Positions 8,835 to 17,454 are shown, counted from the first letter of the stretch. The stretch: 64,000 bases of DNA from PFJX01 sp964466195 (GCA_964466195.1 CAYXMQ010000011.1:1-64000), one strand, 5' to 3'. Numbers and translations are program-made. Notes: generated by a model not told the origin, from the letters alone.

Positions 8835-9862
8835 TACATCACCTCCGCCGGAGCCCGCAGCAAGGCGTGCCGGATGTCGCGTGTAGACAGGCCGAGATGA
8901 CGCCCGCGCAGCACGGCCCGCACTTCGCGCAGGTCGCGCTCGCGCAGGATCAGATAGGCAAAGGCGCGCGCCATGGCCGGCGCGCCGGAATGCAACACCT
9001 TGGCCGCCACATCGGATGCGCTGGCTTCCATGCGGGCGAACACTTGCGGAATTTCGCTGACGCCATCCAGTTCGCGGCGCAGCCGCTCGGGCAACACGTC
9101 AAGTATTTCGCTCAGGCTGCCCAGCGCGGCCAACTGGCGCAGCCGCGCAGAAGACAGGCCGTAATGCGAGGCCACCAGCAGGTAATAGACCTGAGCCGGG
9201 GGCAGGTTGTAGTTGAAACGATAACGCAGCAGCCAGACCAGATTGATGCGGTCGATCAACGGCCCCATGAGCCGGCGAAAGGCCGCACCGGCGGTGCTTT
9301 CCAAGGGCTGGGCGCGATGCGCCAGGCCTTCGAAGTAGCCGCGATCGAGCGCGGCGTCGAGGATGAAGGGGTCGTGGCTCTCCTCGAAGGCGCGCCGGGC
9401 ATGCCGCACGATGCCGGCATAAAACCCGGCTTCCAGACGGCGCAGCAATTCGGTGACATCCTCGGCATGCACCAGATCCTGCACATCGAGGCGACTGAAC
9501 GCGCCCATCGGCGTCAATCTGGCCAGCAAGGCGGAGGGTTTTTCGCCGGTCATCTTGCCGCGCAGCAGCGTCTTGACGTTGGAAATCTCGAAGCGCTCGG
9601 TCCAGTAGATCAGAAAACTGCGCGCATCCCCGGTCAGCGGGCGGATCAATACGCGGGTCTCTTCCAGTATCTCGGCAATGATGCGTTGCTCCAGCGAGAG
9701 CGGATCCTCATTGTCGTAGCCGGCGGCCAATTGCTGCAGTCCGCGCGCGGCCAGCACGCCGGCGACTTCGGCGTCCGGCGAGCCGATCAACGCGTCGAAA
9801 TCCCCGCCCTGCCAAAGCCGCGCAGAGAGAAGGCTGACGCGAGTGTTCAGATACGCGGACAT
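8834..9862 (-). CDS. atpC: V/A-type ATPase subunit C (stalk adaptor, d-type)
   Basis: This is an all-helical protein of about 342 residues in the subunit C/d family, which couples the central stalk to the rotor ring. The start MSAYLNTRVSLLSARL at 9862 fits the family better than an ATG 12 codons upstream, and a GGATAGG-like ribosome site precedes it. The LLRYRFNYNLPPAQVYYLL stretch is characteristic. It sits between subunit G/H and subunit I and ends at the first base of subunit I's start. Confidence 0.85.
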   Translation of the reverse strand: MSAYLNTRVSLLSARLWQGGDFDALIGSPDAEVAGVLAARGLQQLAAGYDNEDPLSLEQRIIAEILEETRVLIRPLTGDARSFLIYWTERFEISNVKTLLRGKMTGEKPSALLARLTPMGAFSRLDVQDLVHAEDVTELLRRLEAGFYAGIVRHARRAFEESHDPFILDAALDRGYFEGLAHRAQPLESTAGAAFRRLMGPLIDRINLVWLLRYRFNYNLPPAQVYYLLVASHYGLSSARLRQLAALGSLSEILDVLPERLRRELDGVSEIPQVFARMEASASDVAAKVLHSGAPAMARAFAYLILRERDLREVRAVLRGRHLGLSTRDIRHALLRAPAEVM

Positions 9863-9907
9863 GATGCCTATCCCTATAGCAAACCCATGCAAAAACAAAC
9901 GGCCGGT

Positions 9908-10225
9908 TTAACCCTCCGGGTCGAGCAACAGGTTCAATGCGGCGTCCACCGCCTCCTGTTCGTGGCGGGAGGCCATATCGCGCAGGCTGCGCTGGCGCTC
10001 CTCGTATTTGCGGGAAAGTTCGGCCACCGCCTGTTCGGCGCGGCCCTGCGCTTCCTTCAGAAAAGGCGCGCGCAAATCGGCACGACCGGCCTCGAAACGC
10101 GCCTCTGCGTCGCGTGCGCCGGCCAAGGCTTGATCGAGCAGGTGTTGGCGCTCTTGGCTGGCCGCTTCGATGATCGCTTGCGCGCGGGCTTCGGCTTCCA
10201 ACAGGCGTTTGAGCGGGTCGTCCAT
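9908..10225 (-). CDS. V/A-type ATPase subunit G/H (peripheral stalk coiled coil)
   Basis: This is a protein of about 105 residues made almost wholly of charged heptads (LLEAEARAQAIIEAASQERQ and following). That is the expected look of subunit G/H, which pairs with subunit E. The ATG at 10225 is preceded by GAGG at good spacing, so it is preferred to the ATG four codons upstream. It is the first gene of the ATPase operon, so a promoter is expected in the 192-base gap 10226-10417. No clear -35/-10 pair was picked out there. Confidence 0.78.
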   Translation of the reverse strand: MDDPLKRLLEAEARAQAIIEAASQERQHLLDQALAGARDAEARFEAGRADLRAPFLKEAQGRAEQAVAELSRKYEERQRSLRDMASRHEQEAVDAALNLLLDPEG

Positions 10226-10392
10226 TTTTGGCCTCAAGCCCAGTCAGTGGGGTGGATGGGGTTCGACGGCACAACGCATTGGCCGCGGTGTGCTCTGTAG
10301 TCCGGGCCGCTCGAAGGCTGGATCGGCCTGTTCCAACCGATCCATGCGCCAATCTTTTCAGTCGCGTTCATGCGGATCCCCCTTTCAATACC

Positions 10393-10414
10393 CCCTCCCC
10401 GGGGTGGGGGAGGG
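10393..10414. repeat. GC hairpin between hydrogenase and ATPase operons
   Basis: CCCTCCCC (10393-10400) and GGGGAGGG (10407-10414) form a strong stem with a six-base loop, directly after the stop of the hydrogenase large-subunit gene. There is no T-run on either side, so this is not a standard intrinsic terminator. It could protect the 3' end of the hydrogenase transcript or be a dispersed repeat. Confidence 0.5.
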
Positions 10415-10417
10415 ACG

Positions 10418-12193
10418 TTACTTCACTTTGACTTGCACCAGCTCCTCGCCATCCGGGTCGGTCACATGCACGGCACAGGCGATGCAGGGGTCGAAGCTGT
10501 GGATCGTGCGGAGTATTTCGATCGGCTGCTTCGGATCGTGCATGACATGGTTGTGCTGCAAAGCCGCCTCATAGGCGCCGGGTTGGCCCAGCGTGTCACG
10601 CGGACCGGCGTTCCAGGTGGACGGCACCACGGCCTGATAATTGCTGATCTTGCCATTGTCGATGTTGATCCAGTGGCTCAATCCGCCGCGCGGCGCTTCC
10701 ATCAGGCCGACGCCGTGCATGTGCTGCGGCCAGGTGGCGGGATCCCAGTACTGGTCGTTGAAGGTACGCACGTTGCCGGCCTTGATGTTGCCCATCAGCG
10801 TGTCGAACCAGCCCTGCATGGCGTCGGCCAGAATCTTCGATTCGAGCGTGCGCGCGGCAGTACGGCCGAGGGTGGAGAACAAGGCTTCGACCGGCACATC
10901 CAGCGTCTTCAGCGAATAATCGACCAGTTCCTTGGTCTGTTTGTGGCCGGTGGCGTACATCATCAGCACGCGGGCAAGCGGGCCAACTTCCATCGACTTG
11001 CCTTTCCAGCGCGGCGACTTGAGCCAGGAATACTTCTTGTCGACATCGAGCAGCTCGTAGGGCGGCTTCGGGCCGGTGTAGTTGAGTTCGGTCTCGCCCT
11101 TGAACGGATGCAGGCCCTGCGCATCGCCCTGGCTGTATTTGTACCAGGAGTGATTGATGAATTCCTGGATCTCGTTGTCCGCATCCAGATCGATCGGGTG
11201 AAGCGTGGAGAGGTCCTTGTTGAGGATGACGCCGCGCGGAATCATGTAGGAATCGGTATCCCAGAAACTCTTCGACGGCAGATCGCCGAATGACAGGAAG
11301 TTGCCGCCGGTATCGCCGATTCCGCCCCAGTCCTTGTAGAAGCCCGCGATGGCGAGGGTGTCGGGGACATAGACCTGATCGACGAAATCGCGCATCTGCT
11401 TGATGACGTTCTGCACCGTCTGCAGGCCGACCATATTGACGGCCGTGCCGGACTGTCCGCCGACCTTGTTCTCGACCGCGGTATGCACCGAAATGGCTGA
11501 AGGTACGCCGCCGACGACGAAGTTCGGGTGCGGGTTCTTGCCGCCGAAAATGGCATGCAGTTTGACCACGTCGCGCTGCCAGGCGAGCGCTTCCAGGTAG
11601 TGCGCGACCGCCATCAGGTTGGCTTCCGGCGGCAGCTTGTAGGCGGGGTGGCCCCAATAGGCGTTGGCGAAGATGCCAAGCTGCCCCTGCTCGACAAAGG
11701 TCTGCACCTTTTTCTGCACGTCGGCGAAATAACCCGGCGATGACTTGGGATAGCTGGAAATGCTCTGCGCCAATGCGGAAGTCGCCTTCGGGTCGGCCTT
11801 CAGGGCGGACACCACATCGACCCAGTCGAGCGCGTGCAGGTGATAGAAGTGCATGACATGGTCATGCACATATTGCGCGGCGATCATCAGGTTGCGGATC
11901 AACTCCGCGTTCTGCGGAATGGTGTAGGTGGGAATCGAACGGTGCAGCGCATCTTCCACCGAACGCACCGAGGCCAGGCCGTGCACCAGCGTGCAGACGC
12001 CGCAGATGCGCTGGGCAAAGGCCCAGGCGTCGCGCGGATCGCGGCCCTTCAGGATGATTTCGATGCCGCGCACCATGGTGCCGGCGGAATAGGCGCTGGT
12101 GATTTTGCCGCTGGCATCGGTTTCCGCTTCGATGCGCAGGTGACCCTCGATACGGGTGATGGGGTCGACAACGACGCGTTGTGCTGTGGTCAT
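10418..12193 (-). CDS. hynL: [NiFe] hydrogenase large subunit (Isp-type, HynL-like)
   Basis: This is a 591-residue catalytic subunit of a membrane-associated uptake-type hydrogenase, binding the Ni-Fe(CN)2CO site. The N-terminal motif RICGVC is at residues 62-67 with His71, and the C-terminal motif DPCIACAVH has Cys570, Cys573 and His576. Fifteen residues follow His576 and should be cut off by the maturation protease encoded at 16156. It is the last gene of the operon, separated from the small subunit by isp1, isp2 and an unknown gene. That order is known from Thiocapsa-type hyn operons. Confidence 0.95.
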   Translation of the reverse strand: MTTAQRVVVDPITRIEGHLRIEAETDASGKITSAYSAGTMVRGIEIILKGRDPRDAWAFAQRICGVCTLVHGLASVRSVEDALHRSIPTYTIPQNAELIRNLMIAAQYVHDHVMHFYHLHALDWVDVVSALKADPKATSALAQSISSYPKSSPGYFADVQKKVQTFVEQGQLGIFANAYWGHPAYKLPPEANLMAVAHYLEALAWQRDVVKLHAIFGGKNPHPNFVVGGVPSAISVHTAVENKVGGQSGTAVNMVGLQTVQNVIKQMRDFVDQVYVPDTLAIAGFYKDWGGIGDTGGNFLSFGDLPSKSFWDTDSYMIPRGVILNKDLSTLHPIDLDADNEIQEFINHSWYKYSQGDAQGLHPFKGETELNYTGPKPPYELLDVDKKYSWLKSPRWKGKSMEVGPLARVLMMYATGHKQTKELVDYSLKTLDVPVEALFSTLGRTAARTLESKILADAMQGWFDTLMGNIKAGNVRTFNDQYWDPATWPQHMHGVGLMEAPRGGLSHWINIDNGKISNYQAVVPSTWNAGPRDTLGQPGAYEAALQHNHVMHDPKQPIEILRTIHSFDPCIACAVHVTDPDGEELVQVKVK

Positions 12194-12206
12194 GGCCGTG
12201 TGTTCC

Positions 12207-12653
12207 TTAACTGTTCAAAAAGGCTTCGAGGATGCGGTATTGCTCCTCGGCTTCGCGGTTCTCGGTGCCGGCGCCGTCCGCAACGGTCTGGCAAGTGCGC
12301 GCCATGCGCGCCTGCATGGCGGCATCCCAGGCCAAATTGGCGCCGGCCTCGGCAGGCTTGACGCAAGCCACGGCCGCTTTGGCGACGAAATGGCCGGCCT
12401 GCGCGCTCCAGTCGGTTTCCTTGCCGCATTGGGTGAAGCTTTCCACCCGCGCGGTGTTGGCGGCCTGGTACATCACGGTCAGTTCCGCGTCCGAGATGTC
12501 GGCGCGACCGGCCACATCCAGCGCAGCCTTGATGCGCACATCGTTGCTGAGTACGAACACGCGCTGCACGAAGCGCGCGGCGACTTGCCGCTGTTGCGCC
12601 GTCGAGAGTCCTGCCAGGGCCGCCTTGAAATCCTTGTCGTTGCTGAGGGTCAT
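12207..12653 (-). CDS. Unknown 148-residue protein in the hydrogenase operon
   Basis: The protein is soluble, mostly helical by composition, and has three cysteines (TQCG, VACV, RTCQ). No signal peptide, membrane segment or family was recognised. It lies 4 bases after isp2 and 13 bases before the large-subunit gene, so it is surely co-transcribed with the hydrogenase. A role in maturation, assembly or electron transfer of the Isp-type enzyme is likely from position only. No function is assigned. Confidence 0.75.
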   Translation of the reverse strand: MTLSNDKDFKAALAGLSTAQQRQVAARFVQRVFVLSNDVRIKAALDVAGRADISDAELTVMYQAANTARVESFTQCGKETDWSAQAGHFVAKAAVACVKPAEAGANLAWDAAMQARMARTCQTVADGAGTENREAEEQYRILEAFLNS

Positions 12654-12657
12654 GGCT

Positions 12658-13935
12658 TCAAGCTCCTTTCTGGCCGGTTTGGTCGGGAATGTGCTCGGCG
12701 ATGATCTCGGTCAGTCCGACCACCGGGATATTCATCTGGTAATGCTCCAGGCCTTCTTCCAGAACGATGCGGCAGTTGGCGCAAGCGGTGACCAGGCGAT
12801 CCGGCTTGACCGCATCCAACTGGGATTTCTTCTTCTTGAAGGCTTCCAGGCGCAGTTCTTCGCCTTCCTCGATGGCGGAGGCCCCGCCGCCGCCGCCGCA
12901 GCACCAGTTCATGAAACCGGCGTCCGGCATTTCGACGAAGTTGCTCGCGACCTGATTCATCAGGTCGCGCTGCTGCTTGATGACGCCGCCGCGACGCGCC
13001 AACTGGCAGGGATCGTGGAAGGTCAGGCGGTCGCTCTCAAAGCCTTCGGTCTTGAGCAAACCCTGTTTCTGGAACTCGCCCAGCACTTCGATGATGTGCT
13101 TGACCTCGAAGCCGAACGGACGCCCGACCAGGTTGGCGCCTTCCCAGCGCAACGCGGTATAGGCGTGGCCGCATTCCGGGCTGATCACGGTCTTGACCTT
13201 GAGCCGCTCGGCGCCATCGACGATGCGCGAGACGATGACGCGAGCCAGGTCGGAGTTGCCGATCTGCATGCCGGCGTTGGTGGCCTCGAAGGCGGTGGAG
13301 CACAGCGTCCACGACTTGCCGGCCTGGTGCATGATCTTGGCGATCGCACCGAGGTATTCCGGGAAGTTGATGATTTCCATCGAGGACAGCATGACCATGT
13401 ATTCGGCGCCTTCCATATCCATCGGGATGGGAATGCCGTAGTCCTCTTCGACGTGCTTCATCTGCGCCTTCACGGCGGGCAGTTTCACGCCCATCGGGCT
13501 GCCGATGGTGATGGTGCGGTTGGCCGCGCCCTTGATGCCGTCCGGCGCATTGCCGGAGGCGGACATGCCTTCACGGAACTTGCGCACCATGTAGACGATG
13601 TCGTTGCCCACCGGGCAGACCACCGAGCAGCGGCCGCACAACGTGCAACTGTTGTAGACCAGTTCCTGCCATTCGCCGAGTTCGGCGTCGGTAACCGGTT
13701 TGGACAGCCCGACCAGTTTCTTCAGCCGGCCGAGCAGCGTGTATTCCTGCTCATAGATGCGGCGCAACGGCTCAAGCTTGTGGATCGGCGTGTATTTGGG
13801 GTCGCCGGTTTCGGTGTAGAACAAACAGGCCTCGGCACAGATGCCGCAATGCACGCAGCTGTTGAAATAACTGGCGATGGGGGCGTCGATGACTTCCTTG
13901 AGTACACGGACGCCTTTTTCTAATGACGCGCTCAT
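12658..13935 (-). CDS. isp2: Isp2: HdrD-like iron-sulfur protein of the hydrogenase complex
   Basis: This 425-residue protein has two [4Fe-4S] ferredoxin motifs: Cys27, 30, 33 and 37, then Cys97, 100, 103 and 107. They are followed by a heterodisulfide-reductase-like catalytic half with DPCQLARRGG and a CCG motif (NWCCGGGG). It is the predicted electron carrier between the hydrogenase small subunit and membrane cytochrome b (Isp1). Its start overlaps the stop of isp1 by 4 bases. In the Thiocapsa hyn system, Isp1 and Isp2 are known to be needed for in vivo electron flow. Confidence 0.9.
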   Translation of the reverse strand: MSASLEKGVRVLKEVIDAPIASYFNSCVHCGICAEACLFYTETGDPKYTPIHKLEPLRRIYEQEYTLLGRLKKLVGLSKPVTDAELGEWQELVYNSCTLCGRCSVVCPVGNDIVYMVRKFREGMSASGNAPDGIKGAANRTITIGSPMGVKLPAVKAQMKHVEEDYGIPIPMDMEGAEYMVMLSSMEIINFPEYLGAIAKIMHQAGKSWTLCSTAFEATNAGMQIGNSDLARVIVSRIVDGAERLKVKTVISPECGHAYTALRWEGANLVGRPFGFEVKHIIEVLGEFQKQGLLKTEGFESDRLTFHDPCQLARRGGVIKQQRDLMNQVASNFVEMPDAGFMNWCCGGGGGASAIEEGEELRLEAFKKKKSQLDAVKPDRLVTACANCRIVLEEGLEHYQMNIPVVGLTEIIAEHIPDQTGQKGA

Positions 13936-14597
13936 ACCGCTACTCCTTTATGACCGTTGACGGCGCCGTTGAACCAACGCGAACCGAACACGGTGAAGGC
14001 GTGGAACAGCTTGGTGAAAGGCAGGAAAATCAGCAGCAACTCGACCGACAGGATGTGCAGGGCCAGCATCGTGGTGTAGGGCAACAGCAGATGCTGCACG
14101 GCCATCCAGCCGGTCAGCACAGGCAGGAAGGTCAATGTCCAGGTGAACCAGTCGCCGAAGGTGCTGAGGAAACGCTTCACCGGCTTGTTGATGCGATCGA
14201 CCAGCACCACCACCATCGCCGCCATGGTGACCACGGCCGCCAAATCGATGAACTGCGACGGCAAGCCGGGCCAGGACAGGCCGGTGAGGTTCTTGATCAG
14301 CAAGATGTGAGGCGCGAACAGGAAGACCACGATGGCCAGGCCGATGTGGAAGGCGTAGCCGCCGATGTAGCTGACCGGGGAACGCTTGAGCATGCCTTCC
14401 GGCGGCAACGAGCGTCGAAAGATGGTATGCCAGCCGGAGGCGCCGGCGACGCTGCGCGGCGCGGAAAGGTCTTTCTTGCGGCCGAGGGAATAAATCTCGA
14501 ACACCCGCCAGAGCACGCCCAACACAAAGATGCTTACAGCGATATCCAAGCCGGTTCCGCGAACCCAGGTAAGAAATTGCATGTCATTCATGATCAT
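13932..14597 (-). CDS. isp1: Isp1: membrane cytochrome b-like subunit
   Basis: This 221-residue protein has about five membrane helices and histidines placed in them (for example AFHIGLAIVVFLFAPHILLI). That fits a NarI/HdrE-like diheme cytochrome b delivering electrons to or from the quinone pool. It sits between the small subunit and isp2, overlapping both by 4 bases (14594-14597 and 13932-13935). This implies translational coupling and fixed stoichiometry. The isp1-isp2 pair marks the enzyme as group 1e-like rather than the HyaC type. Confidence 0.88.
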   Translation of the reverse strand: MIMNDMQFLTWVRGTGLDIAVSIFVLGVLWRVFEIYSLGRKKDLSAPRSVAGASGWHTIFRRSLPPEGMLKRSPVSYIGGYAFHIGLAIVVFLFAPHILLIKNLTGLSWPGLPSQFIDLAAVVTMAAMVVVLVDRINKPVKRFLSTFGDWFTWTLTFLPVLTGWMAVQHLLLPYTTMLALHILSVELLLIFLPFTKLFHAFTVFGSRWFNGAVNGHKGVAV

Positions 14598-15685
14598 TTC
14601 TCCAGATCAGCCAACGTCGTTTTTTCATGAGCCGACTTGGCGGCGCTCTTCTTGCCCCGGTTGGCGAAACTGATCGCAACCCCCGCGGCCGCACCCGCCA
14701 CCGCAGCGCCGGCGACCATCTTCAACGGATCGGCGGGCATCGACAGCGCTTTGTAGAAGCCGCCGCCGTCCCAGAAATCGGGTTCGGAACAACCCAGGCA
14801 ACCATGGCCGGATTCGACCGGCCAGGACACGCCGCCATTCCATTTCACGGTGGCGCAGGCGTTGTACGTGACCGGACCCTTGCAGCCCAGTTCGAACAGG
14901 CACCATCCATTGCGGGCACCTTCGTCGTCGAACGTCTTGGCGAACTTGCCTTGATCGTAGAACGGGCGACGATAACAACGGTCATGAATGGTTTCGCCGT
15001 AGAAGGCTTTCGGGCGGCCCTTGCCATCCATTTCCGGCAGGCTGCCGAAAGTCAGGAAATGGGCCAGCACGCCGGTCATCACGACCGGAATCGGCGGGCA
15101 GCCGGGAATGTTGATGATCGGCTTGTCCTTGATGATGTCGGACACCGATACCGCTCCGGTGGGATTCGGATTGGCCTTGGGGATGCCGCCATAAGCCGCG
15201 CAGGACCCCATCGCGACGATTGCGGCGGCCCCTTTGGCCACTTCCTTCAATGTTTCCAGGTTTGTTTTGCCGGCGATGCAGGAATAGGCGCCATCCAGAC
15301 CCAGCGGGATCGAGCCATCGACGATGAGCAGATACTTGCCTGCATTGTCCTTCATCGCGGCGTGCAAAGCCTCCTCGGCCTGGTGGCCGGCGGCCGCCAT
15401 CAAAGTCTCCTGATAATCGAGCGAAATCGCGTCGAAGATCAAACCTTCAAGAGACGGTGAATGCGAGCGGGTAATCGATTCGGTACAGCCGGTGCATTCC
15501 TGGAACGGCAACCAGATCACCGATGGCCGCTTGGTCGCCGCCGGCGCGGCAGCCATCGCTTCCGCCATCGCCCGGCCTGCCGCAGGCGGCAGCGCCATCA
15601 TGGACGCTAGCGTGGCGCAATACTTCATGAATGTACGGCGAGTGACGCCCTGCCGCGCGAGTGTGTCAATCAATGGACCTTGCAT
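14594..15685 (-). CDS. hynS: [NiFe] hydrogenase small subunit (Isp-type, HynS-like)
   Basis: This is a 363-residue iron-sulfur subunit with a Tat signal (RRTFMK, residues 16-21), so the complex is exported folded. The proximal cluster motif is CTGC (Cys64 and Cys67), and the later GSCAAYGG has Gly where oxygen-tolerant enzymes have an extra Cys. Both extra cysteines of the oxygen-tolerant type are therefore absent, predicting a standard, oxygen-sensitive proximal cluster. Cys ligands for medial and distal clusters are present (NGWCLFELGCKG, GHGCLGC). A C-terminal hydrophobic anchor (around residues 322-340) precedes a lysine-rich tail. Confidence 0.95.
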   Translation of the reverse strand: MQGPLIDTLARQGVTRRTFMKYCATLASMMALPPAAGRAMAEAMAAAPAATKRPSVIWLPFQECTGCTESITRSHSPSLEGLIFDAISLDYQETLMAAAGHQAEEALHAAMKDNAGKYLLIVDGSIPLGLDGAYSCIAGKTNLETLKEVAKGAAAIVAMGSCAAYGGIPKANPNPTGAVSVSDIIKDKPIINIPGCPPIPVVMTGVLAHFLTFGSLPEMDGKGRPKAFYGETIHDRCYRRPFYDQGKFAKTFDDEGARNGWCLFELGCKGPVTYNACATVKWNGGVSWPVESGHGCLGCSEPDFWDGGGFYKALSMPADPLKMVAGAAVAGAAAGVAISFANRGKKSAAKSAHEKTTLADLEK

Positions 15686-15734
15686 GATGCTTCGCCTCCT
15701 GGCTAGGAAAACAACTGCGAAAATTCACATTAAT

Positions 15735-16166
15735 TCAGCTTAGATCAGAAATCAGCAATTCCAGATGTTCTAGTCCTATTTCCACATCGTTCGGATGCGC
15801 CTTCAACAACTCTGGTACGAATGTCACCTCGATGAATTCGGAGGCGACCGCGCCCTGTTCATTCCGATGCGTCACCCACCACACGCCGGGGCAGATGGTT
15901 TCGCTCAGCGTCGATTCGCCTTCCGCTTCCAGCGTGGCCATCACCTGGCCCTGGCCCAGCGCTTGCTGCAGCCAGTCGAGATCGGCCGGCGTCAAGGGCA
16001 GCGCCCGCAAATCGATCGCGGACGACTCGCCGGAATCGAGCAAGCGGCGCACGCGTTCGGCGATTTCATGCAGCAACACCGGCGCATTGCCGGACAAACC
16101 GGCATCCGGGCCGATCGGATGGGTTGCGGAATTGACGACGACGACGGGGATGGCATCAAGCGGCAT
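15735..16166 (-). CDS. Hydrogenase formation factor, HupH/HyaF C-terminal family
   Basis: This 143-residue protein has the HupH/HyaF C-terminal pattern: LPLTPADLDWLQQALGQG, then ETICPGVWWV, then EFIEVTFVPELLK. It is about half the length of full HupH/HyaF proteins and corresponds to one conserved domain. It overlaps the upstream protease gene by 11 bases and lies 49 bases before the small subunit. The family is thought to assist small-subunit maturation before Tat export. The exact role here is inferred from family and position. Confidence 0.82.
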   Translation of the reverse strand: MPLDAIPVVVVNSATHPIGPDAGLSGNAPVLLHEIAERVRRLLDSGESSAIDLRALPLTPADLDWLQQALGQGQVMATLEAEGESTLSETICPGVWWVTHRNEQGAVASEFIEVTFVPELLKAHPNDVEIGLEHLELLISDLS

Positions 16167-16638
16167 GGTTCCAGTCTTTCAATAGAGCATGGATAGCGGC
16201 GCAAACCGGGGGGATCGCCCCGGCGACCGCCGGCGTCGCCTGTTCGCCCCAATCGACGACGTCGGGCTGTATGGCCAGCATGGCGCGTTTTTCCGGCCAA
16301 TGGCCGGCCAGAATGGCAATGGCGCGCAGATCGGTAAGGCCGACTTCATGCACGGTGGATTTGCGATTGCCCATCAGGAAGGCATCCATTGCCTCGCCCT
16401 GAAACAGTTTCCACTCGCCGGGCGCGGCTCTGATATTGGCGGCGTCGACCACGATCAGCGCATCCGCCTCTTCGATCGGGCCGGCCAGCGTGAACGACAG
16501 CGTGCCGCCATCCAGCAGGGTGATATCGGAAGAGTAGGAAAGACCGGCAATGCTGGGCTCCAGCGCTTGCAAGACGTGGATACCGACACCTTCGTCGGTC
16601 AGGAGGGTGTTCCCGATGCCCAGGATTAGCGTTCGCAT
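16156..16638 (-). CDS. hynD: Hydrogenase maturation endopeptidase (HynD/HyaD family)
   Basis: This is a protein of about 160 residues beginning MRTLILGIGNTLLTDEGVG, the hallmark of HyaD/HybD proteases. The family's nickel-coordinating acidic residues are represented by Glu in TDEGVG and Asp in VVDAAN; the conserved His region is less clear by eye. It cuts the C-terminal tail of the large subunit after nickel insertion. An ATG three codons upstream (16647) is possible, but the chosen start fits the family. It is the first gene of the operon, with its promoter probably in 16640-16789, shared divergently with hypC. Confidence 0.88.
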   Translation of the reverse strand: MRTLILGIGNTLLTDEGVGIHVLQALEPSIAGLSYSSDITLLDGGTLSFTLAGPIEEADALIVVDAANIRAAPGEWKLFQGEAMDAFLMGNRKSTVHEVGLTDLRAIAILAGHWPEKRAMLAIQPDVVDWGEQATPAVAGAIPPVCAAIHALLKDWNHAA

Positions 16639-16789
16639 GATGTGCAAATACTAGTTCGCAGTTGCAGCAAAAACAACCTAATAAAAAACCAACTTATTGA
16701 TTTGGCTTAATCTTTCTGCAACATTTCGGACTACCCCAGCTTCGATCGGTCACCTATACTGGTTTGCCGAAACGGAACCCGAAATCAAC

Positions 16790-17020
16790 ATGTGCCTCGC
16801 CTTCCCCATGCGCATCACCGCCGTTGACGGCCTCAGCGCCCGCTGCGAAGCGCGCGGCATCTATCGGGATATTTCATTGTTCATGTTGCAGGATGACCCG
16901 CCGGCAATCGGCGAGTTCGTAATGGTCAGCGTCGGACAGGCGGTGCGCAAGGTGAGTCCGGAAGATGCGCGCCTGTCTTGGGAGTTATACGACCTGATTC
17001 TGGCGGAAACGCCCAACTAA
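16790..17020 (+). CDS. hypC: Hydrogenase maturation chaperone HypC/HupF
   Basis: This 76-residue protein begins MCLAFPMRI. The N-terminal Cys2 is the essential residue that carries the Fe(CN)2CO precursor in complex with HypD. The start at 16790 was chosen because it places this Cys at position 2; an upstream in-frame ATG (16697) would bury it. The gene is divergent from hynD. No other hyp genes (hypA, B, D, E, F) are in the window, so they must lie elsewhere. Confidence 0.9.
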   Translation: MCLAFPMRITAVDGLSARCEARGIYRDISLFMLQDDPPAIGEFVMVSVGQAVRKVSPEDARLSWELYDLILAETPN

Positions 17021-17092
17021 AACTCTGGGCAGACGTCGATCCCGCCTCACAGCGACTGAATTTGCGAATGAATTCGCAGCCCTATTCACACC

Positions 17093-17380
17093 TCAATTGG
17101 CGTGCAGATCATCCGGCTGAGCTGAGTGATCGAATTCGGCGCGCACCGAATCGAGGGCATCCTTGAGCGTTTCCTCGCTAAGTGCGTTCAAGCTTTCCGC
17201 CAGCACCTCAGCGGCATCGATGGTGTCCTGATCTTCCGGCAAGGTATCGGAATCCAGATTCGCCACCAGCACGGCGGCGGCCCCGGTCACCTGAAGCAGC
17301 CTCTGGCGCTCAGCCATCAACAACTCGATTTCCTTACGCAGAAGGCGCACTTCCTGGTCATTCAAAGCATGTACGGTCAT
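17093..17380 (-). CDS. Small coiled-coil protein of unknown function
   Basis: This is a protein of about 95 residues. Residues 1-30 form a probable coiled coil (NDQEVRLLRKEIELLMAERQ), followed by an acidic helical part ending in HAN. The ATG at 17380 has a GGGAG ribosome site 8 bases upstream and is preferred to the ATG nine codons further up. It lies between hypC and the HD-GYP-like gene, on the opposite strand to both. No family was recognised; it may be a small helical partner protein. Confidence 0.55.
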   Translation of the reverse strand: MTVHALNDQEVRLLRKEIELLMAERQRLLQVTGAAAVLVANLDSDTLPEDQDTIDAAEVLAESLNALSEETLKDALDSVRAEFDHSAQPDDLHAN

Positions 17381-17454
17381 GTCGGGGACTCCCACGGTTG
17401 CATGCATTGCATGATACTCCGGCGTGTTCCTGTTTCCATTTCAAACTTGCTTTG

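Noticed and set aside
7338..8900. A 520-codon plus-strand open frame across ATPase subunit I
   Set aside because: Antisense shadow of a clear membrane protein gene, without domain pattern.
16700..16720. Sigma-54 promoter for hypC
   Set aside because: GG and GC elements are 12 bases apart instead of 10, so the spacing does not fit.
16697..16789. Longer hypC start at an upstream in-frame ATG
   Set aside because: HypC needs Cys at position 2; only the start at 16790 gives MCLAFP.
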